From Candidatus Brocadia sp. (GTDB lineage Bacteria; Planctomycetota; Brocadiia; Brocadiales; Brocadiaceae), in contig SOEU01000025.1 in assembly GCA_021646415.1 (NCBI GenBank), forward strand, positions 1 through 43,359: DNA of 43,359 nt, given 5' to 3'. Both the position numbers and the translations under genes were made by a program. The notes beneath the pieces were generated by a model. It searched no databases, was not told the origin of the DNA, and saw only the letters and a program-made list of their open reading frames with translations. Below are positions 13,647 through 22,734 of the stretch, piece by piece (within the stretch, counting starts at the first letter, position 1; the number at the start of each line of letters is the position of its first letter).

Positions 13647-15950
13647 ATGAAATACTATAAAAAAATACTTATCCTCATTCTTGTTGTATTAGCCATATCC
13701 TTATTCTGTAAAAACTCCTTTGCAGGCGCATCTCACATTCTCAGCAGGAATGCAGATTATTCAACAGATGATCGTGCCTTCCTTAATACCGATACCCTTT
13801 ACGTCCAGGTGACACAGAACATCATTGATTATAAGGAAATTAAAAAATCTTTCTTTACCTTAAAATCTCATAAGACGAAAAACAAAACCAAGTATCCATT
13901 GATTTGGAACTCTGACCTGACAGCCTTTACCGGCCTTGCGACCCTCGATCATTACCCCGTCGGCGATAAGATAACCATTCACATAACCTTGCGCGGAAAA
14001 AATGCAAAGGATGAAATTAAAAGGAAAGACCGCTTTGTTATTGGTAACGCCGGGAAGTGGACATTAACGGGGACCATTTATGAAAAAACATCAGATAAAG
14101 GCACAGGAACCCTCGCCAATGCACGCGTGCGGATTCAAGGCGTTGCGGATATTAACACAGCTGATATCAGTTATTACCCAAAAGAAGATGATAAATTTAT
14201 CCTTTCAGGTGAGAATGGAAATTTTGCTATAGATTATGAAGGTATTTCCGGTCAGGTTATTGTGATCACCGCAGGTAAGGAAGGTTATAAAAATACAGGC
14301 AAAAAAATAACCCTGGGGCACGATAACGGTGCGACTATTACCCTTTCCCCCGTTCCGGCAGAAGACCATCCATCATACGACTACCGATCCTCAAAATCCT
14401 GCGAAAAGTGTCACAGTACTATTTACAATGACTGGCAAGACAGTGATATGGCATATGCGGCTGTTAATCCCATTAACCAGCTTATCTTTCTCCTCTACAC
14501 GGCATGGTATGTTACCGGTGACCGTACCAATTTTACGGATCCTTCCATCTTTAATGACCCAAACCCTGCATTTGTGGGAGATAAGGGAAAGATATTTGAA
14601 GATGCAACGGGGCGTTACAAGATTCTTGGCGATGCCGGACATATCCACGATTGTGCCGACTGTCACTCCCCTTCTTATGCCTCAAAGGTACAGGACGATG
14701 GTGTCACTCCGTTATGGGATATGCGGGCAGGGATACTGTCCGACGTAGATAAACTCTCCTTTATAGACAAACAGGGTGTTCACTGCGATTTTTGCCATAA
14801 AATGCATAAGGTTCATGATGAGGAAGAGTATTGGACGGAACCCGGGGTAAATTATAAGGTAAATCTCTTGCGACCTGACCCCTTGCTTGAGTCATCTCAG
14901 GAGGGCAAGATCATGTTCGGGCCATTTGACGACGTCATATATAACAGCATGCAGGCGTCCTTTGTTTCTCAGTTTAAAAAAAGCGAAATCTGTTCGCCCT
15001 GCCATCAGGATGCCCGAAAACTCTATCTGCAACCTCTGAACAAGAATGGCCAGCCTGAGGGTGATGCAATTGAACGCATCCTCTGGAGTGAAGATACTTA
15101 CCGGGAATGGCGGTTTAGTGGATACAGTGGACTGGAAGCTGATTATCCGGTAAATAATTATGCAGGAAAGGTATTGCAATGTCAGGATTGCCACATGAAA
15201 GACCCACCGCCGGATCCAGCTACCGGTAAATCGATTGCGGATTATACGGAAGTTACCGATCCCTTTTTCATGATTTCGGAAGAGAAAAGAAAGTACGCCA
15301 CCAAACGGGATCCCAGGACAGTTTATCCTCATCGTTTTGAAGGCACCAATCAAAACCTGTCGGCTGGAAAAAGGAAAAGATATCTGGATTGGGCGGTAGA
15401 TCTTACCGTTACCAACGCTCAGGTAAAAGATGGTATTTTGAGCTTCGATGTGAATGTAATAAATTCCCATACAGGCCACACCTATCCTTCCGGGGTGACC
15501 CAGAGAAACGTTGTTCTTCTCGCGGAGGCAACGCAATCGGGAACCGCTCTTACCCAAAGCAACGATCAGACGGTAGATACCCCGGGTGGAAGTTTTCCCG
15601 AAGGTTACTATGAAGGCAAAGGAGATTATGCAGGAAAGCCTGGGAAGATATTTATAAAACACAATAGAATGGTAGTGGATAATGAAGAACTCAGTCCTTT
15701 CTTCTACGACGTCTTGTATGCCTATGCTGTAGAAGAATTGTATGATACGCGTATTAAGGCAAACCAAACGGACACTACACATTATGAGTTTCAAACAATT
15801 GATACCAGCAAAATCACCATAACAGCCAGACTTATCTATCGTTTCCTCCCCAAGGGCACCCTGGAATTTGCGGCAGAAAACGGATATGTCATTTCGCTGG
15901 AAGAAAATGACTATGAATCGCACAAAGTGGAAACAACTTTAGAGCCGTAA
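13647..15950 (+). CDS. Exported pentahaem cytochrome c with carboxypeptidase-regulatory-like domain
   Basis: A 767-residue secreted protein. Signal peptide: KYYKKILILILVVLAISLF then NSFAG. Residues about 30-130 form an Ig-like or beta-sandwich module. About 135-235 resemble a carboxypeptidase regulatory-like domain (LTGTIYEK...LANARVRIQGV...GNFAIDYEGISGQVIVITAGKEGY). The haem region has five CxxCH sites at residues 252 (CEKCH), 336 (CADCH), 380 (CDFCH), 449 (CSPCH) and 512 (CQDCH). The C-terminal domain carries HTGHTYPSG, a motif frequent in multihaem cytochromes of the c554-like group. It is expected to act in electron transfer outside the cytoplasm. The start ATG lacks a clear ribosome binding site. 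No partner oxidoreductase is adjacent, so donor and acceptor are unknown. Confidence 0.9.
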   Translation: MKYYKKILILILVVLAISLFCKNSFAGASHILSRNADYSTDDRAFLNTDTLYVQVTQNIIDYKEIKKSFFTLKSHKTKNKTKYPLIWNSDLTAFTGLATLDHYPVGDKITIHITLRGKNAKDEIKRKDRFVIGNAGKWTLTGTIYEKTSDKGTGTLANARVRIQGVADINTADISYYPKEDDKFILSGENGNFAIDYEGISGQVIVITAGKEGYKNTGKKITLGHDNGATITLSPVPAEDHPSYDYRSSKSCEKCHSTIYNDWQDSDMAYAAVNPINQLIFLLYTAWYVTGDRTNFTDPSIFNDPNPAFVGDKGKIFEDATGRYKILGDAGHIHDCADCHSPSYASKVQDDGVTPLWDMRAGILSDVDKLSFIDKQGVHCDFCHKMHKVHDEEEYWTEPGVNYKVNLLRPDPLLESSQEGKIMFGPFDDVIYNSMQASFVSQFKKSEICSPCHQDARKLYLQPLNKNGQPEGDAIERILWSEDTYREWRFSGYSGLEADYPVNNYAGKVLQCQDCHMKDPPPDPATGKSIADYTEVTDPFFMISEEKRKYATKRDPRTVYPHRFEGTNQNLSAGKRKRYLDWAVDLTVTNAQVKDGILSFDVNVINSHTGHTYPSGVTQRNVVLLAEATQSGTALTQSNDQTVDTPGGSFPEGYYEGKGDYAGKPGKIFIKHNRMVVDNEELSPFFYDVLYAYAVEELYDTRIKANQTDTTHYEFQTIDTSKITITARLIYRFLPKGTLEFAAENGYVISLEENDYESHKVETTLEP

Positions 15951-16177
15951 ATAAATCTTAGAGGCTAATATGCACTTGGGAGTGTTGATGTATTTCCGTA
16001 GAAGGATGTATCGAGACTATAGACGGCAAGGTACAGCCAGTCATTATGCTCAGGCAGTCTGACGAACCATCTGTTATTTTCCATTTTTATTTTTTATCTT
16101 TGTATCTATAATAGTATTGTTCATCTTCTTATTCTTACGAAAAAAGTATATTTTTCAATTTGTTTTATGACAGTACT

Positions 16178-17248
16178 ATGAAGACTGGTATTGCACATCT
16201 TCCGCTTCACGGAGGCAAGGCACCGTCCTGGCTCTTTCAGCGGATGAAACGCCTGGCAAGGGAAATTACCATTGCTATCGTAAGCGAGTATGGCCCTCGG
16301 GAAATGCCCAAAAGACTTTCTGATCCATTCTGGTTTCAGGCGTTAGGCTGCGTATTAGGATTTGACTGGCATTCCAGCGGCGTAACCACAACTACCTGCG
16401 GGGCTCTGAAGGAGGGTATCAAGGGGCTTGAGAAGGAACTGGGACTATTCATTGCCGGAGGCAAGGGCGGGACTTCCCGAAAGACACCCTCAGAGATTGT
16501 GGGTGTGGGTGACCACTTGTCATGTGACCCTGAAAAACTCGTTTATGCCAGCCGTATGAGCGCCAAGGTGGATAGTAGCGCCGTGCAGGATGGGTATCAG
16601 CTCTATCACCATTCGTTCATCTTCACGAAGTCCGGGGACTGGGCGGTTGTTCAGCAGGGGATGAATGATGTCAATAAGTATGCCCGCCGGTATCATTGGT
16701 TGGGTAGTAAGGTTACAGATTTTGTGGTGGAACCACATCAGGCCATTTGCTGTGATTCCAGGGGAAATGCCTTGAATATGGTAGCCGGGGAAAGTGAAGA
16801 GGCACGACAGACCACTGTCATGCTTTCTCAAATAAAGCCCGATGCTTTAGTAAGCGAGATCAAGAAGATGCAGAACTTGCATTTGCCCTCCCGTCATCAC
16901 GTCGATGTCCATGATATTCATCCTGACAGACTGTATAAGATATTCATAAAAACCTATGAAACCGTCCCCAAAGATTTTGAATCCCTGCTGGGAATAGAAG
17001 GTGTAGGGCCAAAAACCATCCGTGCCCTGGCCCTGATCTCAGAGATTGTCTATGGTAAAGCCCCGAGTTTCAATGACCCTGTACGGTACAGCTTTGCGCA
17101 TGGTGGTAAGGACGGACATCCGTTCCCTGTTGATAAGACTGTTTATGACCGTTCCATTGAAATATTGAGAAAGGCCATTAAACAATCGAAGGTGGGAAAC
17201 AGTGAGAAGATGGACGCTATCAAACGGTTGAATTATCTTGATGCATAG
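16178..17248 (+). CDS. DUF763-family protein
   Basis: A 356-residue protein that starts MKTGIAHLPLHGGKAPSWLF, the characteristic opening of DUF763, which decides the start; an in-frame TTG at 16160 adds six residues without support. Other marks are DPFWFQALGCVLGFDWHSSG, the HHSFIF and EPHQAI segments, and near residue 275 a helix-hairpin-helix-like LLGIEGVGPKTIRALALI, followed by DPVRYSFAHGGKDGHPFPVD. DUF763 is found in archaea and scattered bacteria. The hairpin motif suggests nucleic-acid binding, but no enzyme activity is known to me. It ends 127 bases before the attC-like site and runs in the opposite orientation to the cassette, so it is not part of it. Confidence 0.85.
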   Translation: MKTGIAHLPLHGGKAPSWLFQRMKRLAREITIAIVSEYGPREMPKRLSDPFWFQALGCVLGFDWHSSGVTTTTCGALKEGIKGLEKELGLFIAGGKGGTSRKTPSEIVGVGDHLSCDPEKLVYASRMSAKVDSSAVQDGYQLYHHSFIFTKSGDWAVVQQGMNDVNKYARRYHWLGSKVTDFVVEPHQAICCDSRGNALNMVAGESEEARQTTVMLSQIKPDALVSEIKKMQNLHLPSRHHVDVHDIHPDRLYKIFIKTYETVPKDFESLLGIEGVGPKTIRALALISEIVYGKAPSFNDPVRYSFAHGGKDGHPFPVDKTVYDRSIEILRKAIKQSKVGNSEKMDAIKRLNYLDA

Positions 17249-17375
17249 GATTTTCAATTTTGATCATTAGGAGTGGAAGATTCTATCCGCAGGGATGTCT
17301 ATTGCAGGAAACAGAGTTGTTTTATCAATAACACAAGTATGAATTAAAAGGTTTTAAGATTAGTATATATTTTCA

Positions 17376-17427
17376 GTATAACGCTTCGGTTCAGCAGCGG
17401 ACCGTCCGCTGGAACCGGTTGTTAGGT
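17376..17427 (-). other. attC-like integron recombination site
   Basis: Read on the minus strand, ACCTAAC (R'', 17427-17421) matches RYYYAAC exactly and GTTATAC (core, 17382-17376) matches GTTRRRY at all but one position. Between them CGGTTC (17387-17392) pairs with GAACCG (17412-17417), and CAGCGGA (17395-17401) with TCCGCTG (17405-17411), around a CCG loop. The two extra bases AG (17393-17394) are bulged out. Paired arms, extrahelical bases, unpaired spacers and terminal core boxes are the defining features of an attC. Confidence 0.75.
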
Positions 17428-17931
17428 ATGATCTGTTCCTCCTTGTTACCGCCTCGTTTCTCCAGTCATTGGATCTACAACCAGCTTCATCTTTTGTCTG
17501 TCCTTGCGCAGTTCGACTTCCCAGAACCCATCATCAAAATCAACTTCTATTACGGTGCCCATCCCACGAGCTTCGATAGACTGAATGATTGTTGAGATCG
17601 ACATGGCGTTTGCTAATGGTATTTCATCAGAATCCGTTTTCCGCCGGCGTTTTTCGTCACCGGTTCGTGGGTCGAGGTAAAGCTTCTGGCAAGCAGCCGC
17701 ACCGCAGATCTTCACCTCCCACAGGCCGTCCTCGAACTCGGCTTCCGTAATGCTCCCCAGTTTTCGTTCTTCCACCGATTTGAGGATCAACGAGAGTGGC
17801 TTGTTACCCGGTGGCAGAATTTCACCGGCTAGCGCTGCAGTCAGTGGGGAAAGCAACAATCCGAACATCAAGAAGACCATTGTGACACCCTTGCTTTTCA
17901 TGAGACATCCTCCTGTCAAATGATTGCCTAA
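17382..17931 (-). mobile_element. Solitary integron-type gene cassette carrying a PepSY gene
   Basis: On the minus strand a GTTAGGC core site (17932-17926, matching GTTRRRY) lies 24 bases before the ATG of the PepSY gene. The gene stops at 17446, and after 18 bases the attC-like site begins. Cutting each core after its G gives a 550-bp unit that starts TTAGGC and ends in the attC, the exact layout of an integron cassette: one gene, little spare DNA, attC at the 3' end. No integron integrase or second cassette is visible, so this would be a lone cassette, perhaps inserted at a secondary site or left after loss of an array. Confidence 0.68.
17446..17901 (-). CDS. Exported protein with two tandem PepSY-like domains
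   Basis: A 151-residue protein. The start is ATG 17901 with AGGAGG seven bases upstream; a longer reading from 17979 would run through the cassette core site and hide the signal peptide. The signal is KSKGVTMVFLMFGLLLSP then ALAG. Two similar repeats of about 50 residues follow. The first runs from LSLILKSVEERKLGSI through EFEDGLWEVKIC to YLDPRTGDEKR; the second runs from STIIQSIEARGMGTV through DFDDGFWEVEL to VVDPMTGETRR. These are PepSY folds, which often act as small periplasmic modulators of enzymes or sensors. It is the sole gene of an integron-like cassette and appears more GC-rich than its surroundings, consistent with transfer. Confidence 0.85.
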   Translation of the reverse strand: MKSKGVTMVFLMFGLLLSPLTAALAGEILPPGNKPLSLILKSVEERKLGSITEAEFEDGLWEVKICGAAACQKLYLDPRTGDEKRRRKTDSDEIPLANAMSISTIIQSIEARGMGTVIEVDFDDGFWEVELRKDRQKMKLVVDPMTGETRR

Positions 17932-18208
17932 CAATGTTATTAACAAGTTTTCTTTAATCTGACAAATAGTACAGCGCAAATCAAGGAATAATTGACATAA
18001 ATATTGACATATAAAATAATTATAAGAAGTGGTTGAGGTACTATCCTGATTTCTGCCATAAATACTGGGGAAGACAAAAGGGGTCGAATCGTTCCAGGTT
18101 ATCCGAGAATAGGTGTTTTAGCAAATTCTTGTGTCATACTTTGTACTAATTTTGTGCTAAAATCAATCCAAAAGGATATAGTTAATTGAGATGCATAGAA
18201 AGGTACAT

Positions 18209-19714
18209 TCACAAGTTATAGATTTCACCATACTTGTTCTTTAAGTATGCAGTGAAAGAATGGGTCTGTAAGGATTCCCCGGTGATTTTGTTTGCAAGCT
18301 CGTTCAGGGTGAATTTACGGCCGTGGGTATGCAGATGTGTGCGCAGCCAATCAAGTAATATGTGAAACTCACCTTTCTCAAAATATTTATCGAGCCAAGA
18401 AATGTCTTTTTTGATCTGGTCAAATAATTGGGCTGCGAAAAAATTGCCGAGGGAATACGTTGGAAAGTAACCAAAGCTGCCGTGTGACCAATGAACGTCC
18501 TGAAGCACGCCATGCGCATCATCGGGTGGTGTTATACCGAGATATTCCTGCATCTTGCCGTTCCACACTTCGGGCAGGTCGTTCACCACTATGCGTCCTT
18601 CGAGCAGTGCATTTTCCAATTCGAAACGAAGCATGATGTGCAAGTTGTAGGTGATCTCGTCCGCCTCCACGCGAATAAGCGAGGGTTTTACGCGGTTTAC
18701 TGCGCGGTACATCCTTTCGGCATCTACATTTTTGAACTGTTCAGGAAAAACGGCTTTCACGTGCGGCATGAAAAATTTCCAAAAAGGGCGGCTACGCCCA
18801 ACGAGATTTTCCCACATCCGTGATTGCGACTCATGGGCACCAAGGGATGCGCCGTCCGCAAGGGAGGTTCGTTCGAGTTCATGGCGTATACCCTGGTTGT
18901 ACAGCGCATGGCCGGTCTCATGCATGGTCGCAAAAAATGCGGCGGGATAATAATCATGCATGAAGCGTGTCGTGATTCGTACATCGTCCACAGAAAAAGA
19001 CGTGGTGAATGGATGCGGCGAGCGGTCCTGGCGACCACGCTCAAATGCATAGCCGATCAATCGGGCTACTTCAATGCCGATATCCCACTGTTTTTGTTCA
19101 TCAAAGGTTTGGTGCAAAAAGGAATCATCAATCGTATTCTGTTTTGGCGCAATGGCGTGAACGAGTGGCACGATTTCTTGTTTGACGTTTGCAAAGATGG
19201 CCTCTACCTGGGCTGTTTTCATGCCGGGTTCGAATTCATCGAGCAGTGGATCGTAGATACGATCTGTATAGCCCAGACATTCGGCGTAGCGCCTTTTCAA
19301 ATCAAGATTCCGCTGAAGATAGGGTGCAAAGTCAGAGAACCTGGATTCGGCCTTGGCCTTTCGCCAGACTTCAAAGGCCTGAGCGCTGGCTTGTGCGATT
19401 TCAGAAACAAGCGCTGGTGGCACCCGTCGAGCCTTATCATATTCTCGTTTTGTCACCCGGATGAGGCTTGCATCGTCTGAATCGTAAGGTAAACCCACGG
19501 CATATGCGTGCAGTTCATCCAGGAGATGTCCGATTGTATCATCGGTAAACTTTTCATGTGCAATGTGGCTTAAGGTCGCAAGTTGCCGGGCACGAGCCGC
19601 AGCACCACCGGGCGGCATATAAGTCTGCTGATCCCAGCCAAGTACAGCCGCGGCGTTATTGAGATCGCTTATCTCAGCCAGTCGATTTTTTAAATCATTC
19701 AATTTCTCTTGCAT
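18209..19714 (-). CDS. M32-family metallocarboxypeptidase
   Basis: A 501-residue carboxypeptidase of the Taq family, which removes C-terminal residues from peptides in the cytoplasm. The zinc motif is HETGH (His265, His269) in AAFFATMHETGHALYNQG, with the downstream glutamate in GASLGAHESQSRMWEN (the family HESQS motif). N-terminal family features NNAAAVLGWDQQTYMPPGG and the C-terminal GSFGYFPTYSLGNFFAAQLF are present. ATG 19714, preceded by GGAAGG, gives the family start MQEKLNDLKNRL; a frame-open extension to 19801 adds 29 unsupported residues. It stands alone between the cassette region and ribF, and is somewhat more GC-rich than its neighbours. Confidence 0.93.
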   Translation of the reverse strand: MQEKLNDLKNRLAEISDLNNAAAVLGWDQQTYMPPGGAAARARQLATLSHIAHEKFTDDTIGHLLDELHAYAVGLPYDSDDASLIRVTKREYDKARRVPPALVSEIAQASAQAFEVWRKAKAESRFSDFAPYLQRNLDLKRRYAECLGYTDRIYDPLLDEFEPGMKTAQVEAIFANVKQEIVPLVHAIAPKQNTIDDSFLHQTFDEQKQWDIGIEVARLIGYAFERGRQDRSPHPFTTSFSVDDVRITTRFMHDYYPAAFFATMHETGHALYNQGIRHELERTSLADGASLGAHESQSRMWENLVGRSRPFWKFFMPHVKAVFPEQFKNVDAERMYRAVNRVKPSLIRVEADEITYNLHIMLRFELENALLEGRIVVNDLPEVWNGKMQEYLGITPPDDAHGVLQDVHWSHGSFGYFPTYSLGNFFAAQLFDQIKKDISWLDKYFEKGEFHILLDWLRTHLHTHGRKFTLNELANKITGESLQTHSFTAYLKNKYGEIYNL

Positions 19715-19922
19715 GGGGCCTTCCGATATTGTAAATTTAATCTTGCTGCCCGTGGTCCGCTCAACCTGCAAAATATGCAGGACAGACAAAATTATCCTCA
19801 CTATTCAACCAGGCAATAGAAATTCATTCAATTTCCGAGTTATGATTTGAGATTGAGGATTCTCCTAACTAAAAATCTAAAATCACAATTCTTAAATCGT
19901 AAATCTAAATTATCGTCGAAGT

Positions 19923-20882
19923 TTATTCTTCAATATGCTGGGCAGTTAATGCCCTTTTCAGCAGTATTTCTTTGTCTTTTTCAATTTGCGCCTTAAGTTC
20001 CTCTACCGTCTGAAATGGTATTTCATCCCTTATTTTAAAGAGGAATTGAACCTCAAGGTTTTGTCCATACAGAGACCCTTGAAAATCAAGGATATGCACC
20101 TCGATCTCCAGTGTTTCATCTTCACTCGTAAACGGTTCTTTTGCAAACGTGGGTCTTAAACCGATATTGGTCAACGCCAGATAGTCTTGCTCAGCCCATC
20201 GAACCTTTGTCCCATAGACACCCTGGGGCGGTCTGACTTCATGATGCAGGTTCAGATTCGCAGTAGGATATCCCAATATTCTGCCCCTGCCAGACTTCTT
20301 CACTACCGTGCCCAGGATGGAAACGGGCCTGCCAAGCATGGCCTCGGCTTTGTCTAACTCCCCGTTAAGAATGGCCTGACGAATGGCCGTGCTGCTAATT
20401 ACCTGACCACGATATATCACCGGCGGGCATTCATATACCTCGAAACCATAGTGGTCAGCGAGTTTGCGAACCAGGGTTATGTTCCCCTGACGGTCTTTTC
20501 CGAAGTGACAATTAAATCCCAGCACTATGCACTTTACGCCCAGCCAGCAGACCAATATTTCACGAATAAAATCCTCAGCGGTCATTTCTGCAAGCTTCTG
20601 GTCAAATTGGAGCACTACTGTGTGATCTACTCCCAGACGTTCAAACAATGATAATCTGTGATCCATTGAGATGATAAAGGAAGGAGGTCTGTTTTCAATA
20701 ATACTTTTCGGATGACGGTTAAAGGTAATCACAACCGACTCCCCTTTTCTCGTCAATGCGTAATGTCTTATACACTCGATGATCTTTTGATGTCCCCGGT
20801 GTACACCATCAAACATTCCAATAGTGACCACAGGATAATTAATCTTTCTGGGCAATTCCTTTATGCCATAAATCTTTTCCAA
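19923..20882 (-). CDS. ribF: Bifunctional riboflavin kinase / FAD synthetase
   Basis: This makes FMN from riboflavin and ATP, then FAD. The N-terminal adenylyltransferase domain (about 15-180) has GMFDGVHRGHQ, the HxGH-type ATP site, and ISSTAIRQAI. The C-terminal flavokinase (about 185-310) has GRGRILGYPTANL and PPQGVYGTKV, ending with the usual FLFKIRDEIPFQTVEELKAQ. The 319-residue length is normal. Initiation is at TTG 20882: AAGGAG (complement of 20889-20894) lies six bases upstream, and an ATG further in would remove part of the ATP-site strand. It follows the PpiD-like gene by 97 bases on the same strand. Confidence 0.94.
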   Translation of the reverse strand: MEKIYGIKELPRKINYPVVTIGMFDGVHRGHQKIIECIRHYALTRKGESVVITFNRHPKSIIENRPPSFIISMDHRLSLFERLGVDHTVVLQFDQKLAEMTAEDFIREILVCWLGVKCIVLGFNCHFGKDRQGNITLVRKLADHYGFEVYECPPVIYRGQVISSTAIRQAILNGELDKAEAMLGRPVSILGTVVKKSGRGRILGYPTANLNLHHEVRPPQGVYGTKVRWAEQDYLALTNIGLRPTFAKEPFTSEDETLEIEVHILDFQGSLYGQNLEVQFLFKIRDEIPFQTVEELKAQIEKDKEILLKRALTAQHIEE

Positions 20883-20888
20883 CGCTCG

Positions 20889-20894
20889 CTCCTT
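20889..20894 (-). promoter_or_regulatory. Ribosome binding site deciding a TTG start of ribF
   Basis: AAGGAG on the minus strand, six bases before TTG 20882. It is the only strong site near the family-expected N-terminus. Confidence 0.6.
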
Positions 20895-20979
20895 CTGGGG
20901 TAATAGATTATTACTACGAAGTTCTTTGAATACTCAGGAAGGCGCCTTAATGGAAAAACAGATGATTTACATTGCTTTT

Positions 20980-22734
20980 TTATTGGAATTTTGTATAGAT
21001 TTCCGCATGCCGGCGAATCTCATTCTGCCAGTCAGCCATGAAGGCCTCTTGTTTTTCATATAAGTATCGTTTGGTTACATTTTCCTTGTCTTTTTCAAAG
21101 GCAGTTTTGTCAGCAGACTTCCTATCAACTACGTCTATAATGTAGCAAGCTTTTTCGCCAGAGGTTTCTACCGCTATTGCCAGCTGGCCTGGTTTCAACT
21201 CGAATGCCTTTTTTGCCACATTGGGTCTATCCTCTTTGAGCGCTTCGATATATCTCGATTCTTTGTTGAAAAGTTTCATGGGGCGAGTAATATAATCAGT
21301 TTCATAAAGAGGAATATCTTTTTTTCCAGTTTCCGTCCTGATTGATTTTGCGATATCATTAAAGGAACTCTGCTTCGCAGCACCCGCATATTTCTCGGCA
21401 ATCTCCTTTGCTTTAAGGAGTCCCTTCTCCTGCTTAAGGTCATTAATCACCACGTTTCGAATCTCTTCCAATGGCGCCGCAGCTGATGGTTTTTTATCAA
21501 TTATCTGGAAAATGACCCTGCCTTCAACAAATTCGAGAGGAATGGAAGCCTCGTATTTATCCCTGTCAAACGCAATCTGAACGATCTGGTTAGAACCGGG
21601 GAATAGTTCCAAAAGGTCACTCTCCGTAAGAAATTCATTATTGGACTTCTTGCCTTTGGGGATCTCATACGTTACTTTATACTTTTTTGCCAGTTCCTTG
21701 AAACTCGGACGTTCTGCTTTATCCATTGTCTCGTATATCTCCTCGTCGAGCTTATTCATTATTTCAGCAGCCTTTTCCATTGCCTTTCGTCTTGCAAGGG
21801 TCTTTTGGATCTCCCCTTTTACCTCGGCAAATGATTTATATGTGGTCGACCCTTTCTCTTCTTTTTTCAATGGCTGTTTGGCGGTTGATGACTCATCTTT
21901 GGTTGCGGTCTTATCCTCTTTTCCTGCAGGTTTCTGCTCCGCAGTCGAAACCTTAAATTGTGCATCCTTATTCTCTTCATAATATTTTTTCATTTCCTCT
22001 TCTGTAACCGGCACCTGCTTTTCCACATCATCATATTTTGCAATCAGGCATTCCAGTTTAACCCTTTCCGGAAGCTTGTATCCTGGTCGCGCAGAGTCTT
22101 CCTGGTATTCATCATTCATGTACTTCTCATAAAAGGCACGTATTTCTTCCTCTGTTGCATGAACTGAATTCAGAAAATCCTTTGCTTTCAAGGGAAGCAC
22201 CTTGAGTTTTACCTGTTCATTTTCCAAAGAGTACCTTTGCCAGACTTCATCCGTTGTTATCTTTACCGACATTCGTATCATAGATTCCAGTTTTTCGACA
22301 AGGAGCGCTTCCCCCAGGGTACGCATTATTTGCTCCTGGTTCAGCCTGAAATTATTACAGAGAAATTGCATGAGGCTTGAACGGTTGATGTTCTCATTCG
22401 CACCAAATATCTGAAAAGCAAGCCTTTGAAGACCGTCTTCAATCTCTTGCGCTGTTACCACCATCCCCATTCTCTTTGCTTTTTCCACAAGCATAAGCTG
22501 TTTCCAAATCAGGGAAACAATGGATTCTTTCGCCTGTGGAAAGAACAATCTTTGCCATCGCCCCAACATATCCGCAAATTCGTTCTGCGTAACCTTCCTG
22601 CCAAATATCTTTCCTATGGGTTTTTTAGGAATCATCTCCATAGCAGAATAACTGATCCCCCATACAAACATTGCAAAGATCATGATGATATAAACTGTCT
22701 TTTGATGCCTCCTGAACCAAGAACTCGAGACCAT
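20980..22734 (-). CDS. PpiD/SurA-like membrane-anchored periplasmic chaperone
   Basis: A 584-residue protein with one N-terminal membrane anchor (HQKTVYIIMIFAMFVWGIS) after RR-rich cytoplasmic residues. It is followed by the SurA_N-type helical region: FGRKVTQNEFADML, then IWKQLMLVEKAKRMGMVVTAQEIEDGL. The middle (about 270-310) is a Lys/Glu/Thr-rich low-complexity linker. Later parts contain PpiD-like segments (FPGSNQIVQIAFD, SIPLEFVEGRVIFQIIDKK). The conserved heart of a parvulin PPIase domain is not obvious, so a chaperone role at the translocon exit is more likely than isomerase activity. The start ATG has AGGGAG close upstream. ribF lies downstream on the same strand and may be co-transcribed. 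Confidence 0.78.
   Translation of the reverse strand: MVSSSWFRRHQKTVYIIMIFAMFVWGISYSAMEMIPKKPIGKIFGRKVTQNEFADMLGRWQRLFFPQAKESIVSLIWKQLMLVEKAKRMGMVVTAQEIEDGLQRLAFQIFGANENINRSSLMQFLCNNFRLNQEQIMRTLGEALLVEKLESMIRMSVKITTDEVWQRYSLENEQVKLKVLPLKAKDFLNSVHATEEEIRAFYEKYMNDEYQEDSARPGYKLPERVKLECLIAKYDDVEKQVPVTEEEMKKYYEENKDAQFKVSTAEQKPAGKEDKTATKDESSTAKQPLKKEEKGSTTYKSFAEVKGEIQKTLARRKAMEKAAEIMNKLDEEIYETMDKAERPSFKELAKKYKVTYEIPKGKKSNNEFLTESDLLELFPGSNQIVQIAFDRDKYEASIPLEFVEGRVIFQIIDKKPSAAAPLEEIRNVVINDLKQEKGLLKAKEIAEKYAGAAKQSSFNDIAKSIRTETGKKDIPLYETDYITRPMKLFNKESRYIEALKEDRPNVAKKAFELKPGQLAIAVETSGEKACYIIDVVDRKSADKTAFEKDKENVTKRYLYEKQEAFMADWQNEIRRHAEIYTKFQ

Noticed and set aside
14892-15923. Long open frame (343 codons) antisense to the cytochrome gene
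   Set aside because: It is a shadow of the cytochrome frame. The plus-strand protein has a signal peptide and five CxxCH sites, while the antisense product shows no recognisable domain.
17446-17979. Longer start for the PepSY gene at 17979
   Set aside because: It would place 26 extra residues before a clear signal peptide and read through the GTTAGGC core site. AGGAGG directly before ATG 17901 decides the start.
18061-18100. Possible tRNA T-arm sequence (GGGTCGAATCG)
   Set aside because: No cloverleaf, acceptor stem or anticodon arm can be formed around it.
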